Shown one piece after another: positions 12,761 to 13,765 of a stretch of 13,765 nt of DNA (its first letter is position 1; each line of letters starts with the position of its first letter). This DNA comes from Candidatus Woesearchaeota archaeon. GTDB taxonomy: Archaea; Nanobdellota; Nanobdellia; Woesearchaeales; 21-14-0-10-32-9. Under the pieces are notes generated by a model. The model did not search any database, was not told where the DNA came from, and worked only from the letters and a program-made list of their open reading frames with translations. Location: positions 1-13,765 of the forward strand of contig SKIS01000054.1 of NCBI GenBank assembly GCA_007116295.1. The letters are read 5' to 3'. The translations under genes were made by a program, and so were the position numbers.

Positions 12761-13027
12761 ATGAAAATTGTAAGTGTGAAATTCGATGAAGAAATTTTAA
12801 ATAAAATAGATTCTACTTTTAAACAATTTAATTATAATTCTAGAACTGAATTCATAAGAGGAGCTATTAGAGAAAAACTAGATGCTTTAGAAAAAGAGAA
12901 ATTAATAAGGGAGTTTATGTCTTTGAAAGGTAAAGCTACTAAAAAAACTTCTTATGAAGATAATTTTAAAACCAAAAAAGACATGGAAAAAGAAATTCAT
13001 GAACTCCTTGAAAAAAGATTCAGATAA
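12761..13027 (+). CDS. Ribbon-helix-helix (CopG/VapB-like) antitoxin
   Basis: The 88-residue protein begins with a classical ribbon-helix-helix DNA-binding domain. VSVKFDEEIL (4-13) is the beta strand and start of helix A, and FNYNSRTEFIRGAIREKL (23-40) is the turn and helix B. The charged C-terminal half (KTSYEDNFKTKKDMEKEIHE, LLEKRFR) is the likely toxin-binding arm. RHH antitoxins dimerise, repress their own promoter and neutralise a partner toxin, often a PIN-domain VapC. Such a toxin follows on the opposite strand, with the 3' ends overlapping by 8 bases. The leaderless start at 12761 fits the TATA box. Confidence 0.88.
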   Translation: MKIVSVKFDEEILNKIDSTFKQFNYNSRTEFIRGAIREKLDALEKEKLIREFMSLKGKATKKTSYEDNFKTKKDMEKEIHELLEKRFR

Positions 13028-13442
13028 TATCTTCAGGTCTCTTTACTTGGGCGATGTCTGATAAATACTTAAAAAAATGCTTATCTCTTGTTATTAGTGT
13101 GGCTTGATGGTTTTTACTCTGGATGGCATTTATACAATCTACTAAAGGGAGTTTTCTTAGTTTACTTATTTCTTTGGCTTGTACGTACTCTTCTTTAGTT
13201 ATTTTGGTTATTTGAATTTTTATGATGAGTTGAAGCATTTTTAGGAGTTTTTCTACTTCTTTTAATGGATAATCTTTTTTTAGCTCCCAAAAAAGGGTTT
13301 CTGATAAAATTAACAAATACTTTTTTTGAGCACAAATCAATACGAATTCTGCTGCGTAGTTGCCTAGGGGACGTCCTGTTTTACTAAGTCTATCTTCATA
13401 AAAGTCTCTCAATACACAAGTATCTACAAAATATTTTTTCAT
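13020..13442 (-). CDS. PIN-domain ribonuclease toxin (VapC-like)
   Basis: PIN-domain toxins are metal-dependent endoribonucleases, often acting on tRNA or rRNA. The 140-residue protein has the four expected acidic positions: Asp7 in YFVDTCVLRDF, Glu48 in ILSETLFWEL, Asp102 in LPLVDCINAIQS, and Asp120 in LITRDKHF. The frame stays open upstream to a TTG at 13520, but I choose the ATG at 13442. Domain homology begins there, the RelE toxin starts with the same MKKY at the same place of the repeat, and a TATA-like box lies 25 bases upstream. It is convergent with the RHH antitoxin and overlaps it by 8 bases. Confidence 0.88.
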   Translation of the reverse strand: MKKYFVDTCVLRDFYEDRLSKTGRPLGNYAAEFVLICAQKKYLLILSETLFWELKKDYPLKEVEKLLKMLQLIIKIQITKITKEEYVQAKEISKLRKLPLVDCINAIQSKNHQATLITRDKHFFKYLSDIAQVKRPEDII

Positions 13443-13517
13443 ATGTGCTTTTGATCTTTGGTTTTTAATATGTTCTTCTTGCTGTTTTTCGATGGGTTTT
13501 CGGTTTTTTTCTAAAAA
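13432..13517. repeat. Cassette repeat, right partial copy (core plus toxin promoter)
   Basis: This copy matches 12643-12728 at 82 of 86 positions, in the same orientation. It includes the PIN toxin start codon and promoter and the 20-base core shared by all three copies. The TATA half for a following antitoxin is missing: the similarity stops after CTAAAAA, and no antitoxin follows. Confidence 0.88.
13461..13473 (-). promoter_or_regulatory. Toxin promoter of cassette 2
   Basis: On the minus strand ACATATTAAAAAC is centred about 25 bases before the PIN toxin ATG at 13442, as in cassette 1. Confidence 0.6.
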
Positions 13518-13523
13518 CAATAT

Positions 13524-13534
13524 TTTTTTAAACT
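13524..13534 (+). promoter_or_regulatory. TATA-like box of tRNA-Leu
   Basis: TTTTTTAAACT is centred about 29 bases before the tRNA 5' end and begins 7 bases after the last repeat copy ends. Confidence 0.45.
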
Positions 13535-13557
13535 AAGTGCTTATTCTCTGTAATTAT

Positions 13558-13644
13558 GCGGAGTTGCCGGAGTGGTCAAACGGGACAGGTTTAGGCCCTG
13601 TTAGCTTAGTGCTTACGCAGGTTCGAATCCTGCACTTCGCACCA
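13558..13644 (+). tRNA. tRNA-Leu (anticodon TAG)
   Basis: The acceptor stem GCGGAGT pairs with ACTTCGC. The anticodon stem ACAGG/CCTGT holds the loop TTTAGGC with anticodon TAG. A long variable arm (class II) and the T-arm GCAGG-TTCGAAT-CCTGC complete the cloverleaf. Discriminator A73 is at 13641, and CCA is encoded at 13642-13644. No intron is seen. Confidence 0.95.
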
Positions 13645-13657
13645 TTTTATTTTTTTC
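13645..13657 (+). terminator. T-run terminator after tRNA-Leu
   Basis: Runs of four and seven T follow the CCA end directly, as expected for archaeal termination. The remaining bases to 13765 are T-rich and hold no gene I can support. Confidence 0.5.
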
Positions 13658-13765
13658 TAATTTGAATGTTGACATTTTGGGTTTTATGGTCATATTTTAC
13701 TTGATTGTTTTTTGCGAGTTTTTATTGTGTTTTTTGAGTCTTTTGAAGTCTTTATATTTTCTTTA

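Noticed and set aside
12174..13517. CRISPR array or integron
   Set aside because: There are only three unequal repeat copies with gene-sized spacers. No cas genes, integrase or structured attC-like sites are seen.
13443..13520. N-terminal extension of the PIN toxin from a TTG at 13520
   Set aside because: The extension is the translated promoter repeat. The family homology and the shared MKKY start with the RelE toxin point to the ATG at 13442.
13690..13764. Minus-strand frame open from the window edge to a TGA at 13690-13692, Lys/Ser/Thr-rich
   Set aside because: It could be the tail of a gene from the right, but 24 low-complexity codons are not enough to support it.
13686..13765. Plus-strand frame open to the window edge (MVIFYLIVFCEF...)
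   Set aside because: It lies in T-rich DNA, has no promoter or ribosome-binding site I can support, and its composition is expected by chance.

Overview
The window is a stretch of a small, AT-rich archaeal genome, most likely a DPANN archaeon of the Woesearchaeota/Pacearchaeota type. The archaeal assignment rests on the gene content: Spt5, Rpb4 (RpoF), aIF1A, ribosomal proteins L21e, S8e and L37e, an Sm-like protein, DUF655, SecE of the Sss1 type and a histidyl-tRNA synthetase beside a tRNA-His with an encoded G-1. It is supported by promoters with a TATA-like box about 25 to 29 bases upstream of many start codons, which implies largely leaderless mRNAs. The finer placement is an inference from the compact layout, FtsZ-based division and small conserved hypotheticals; I could not test it by phylogeny.

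Layout. 1-219 is the tail of a LamG-like surface protein entering from the left. 209-1132 (minus) is a NOL1/NOP2/Sun RNA cytosine methyltransferase. 1279-4606 is an information-processing and division block: FKBP26-type prolyl isomerase, FtsZ, SecE, Spt5 and L11 with a long C-terminal tail. 4612-5861 continues with L21e, Rpb4 and DUF655. 5866-6690 (minus) is a signal peptide peptidase SppA, divergent from aIF1A (6766-7077). 7041-8374 (minus) is a three-gene operon: a two-helix membrane protein, a small coiled-coil protein and lipoprotein signal peptidase LspA. 8465-9702 is a coupled pair of AAA+ ATPases. 9674-10951 (minus) is a tRNA-His followed after 18 bases by hisS. 11040-11342 is a small cysteine-rich secreted or anchored protein, and 11382-12170 is S8e, LSm and L37e.

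The right end (12171-13517) is the most unusual part. Two toxin-antitoxin pairs lie in tandem: RelB-like antitoxin with RelE-family toxin, then ribbon-helix-helix antitoxin with PIN (VapC-like) toxin. In both, antitoxin and toxin point at each other (tail to tail) instead of forming a co-directional operon. The pairs are bounded by three copies of one repeat. The middle copy is complete and holds two promoters: a minus-strand promoter for the toxin on its left and a plus-strand promoter for the antitoxin on its right. The outer copies each lack the half that would have no gene to serve. Read together this is a cassette array: half-repeat, antitoxin>, <toxin, full repeat, antitoxin>, <toxin, half-repeat. 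It sits between the L37e operon and a tRNA-Leu gene. No integrase or transposase gene is visible, so how cassettes are gained or exchanged is unknown; homologous exchange through the shared promoter repeat is the simplest inference.

The rest of the window serves translation (ribosomal proteins, aIF1A, HisRS, tRNAs, RNA methylation), transcription (Spt5, Rpb4) and protein export and membrane-protein processing (SecE, SppA, LspA). Convergent genes often overlap at their 3' ends or are a few bases apart, showing strong compaction.
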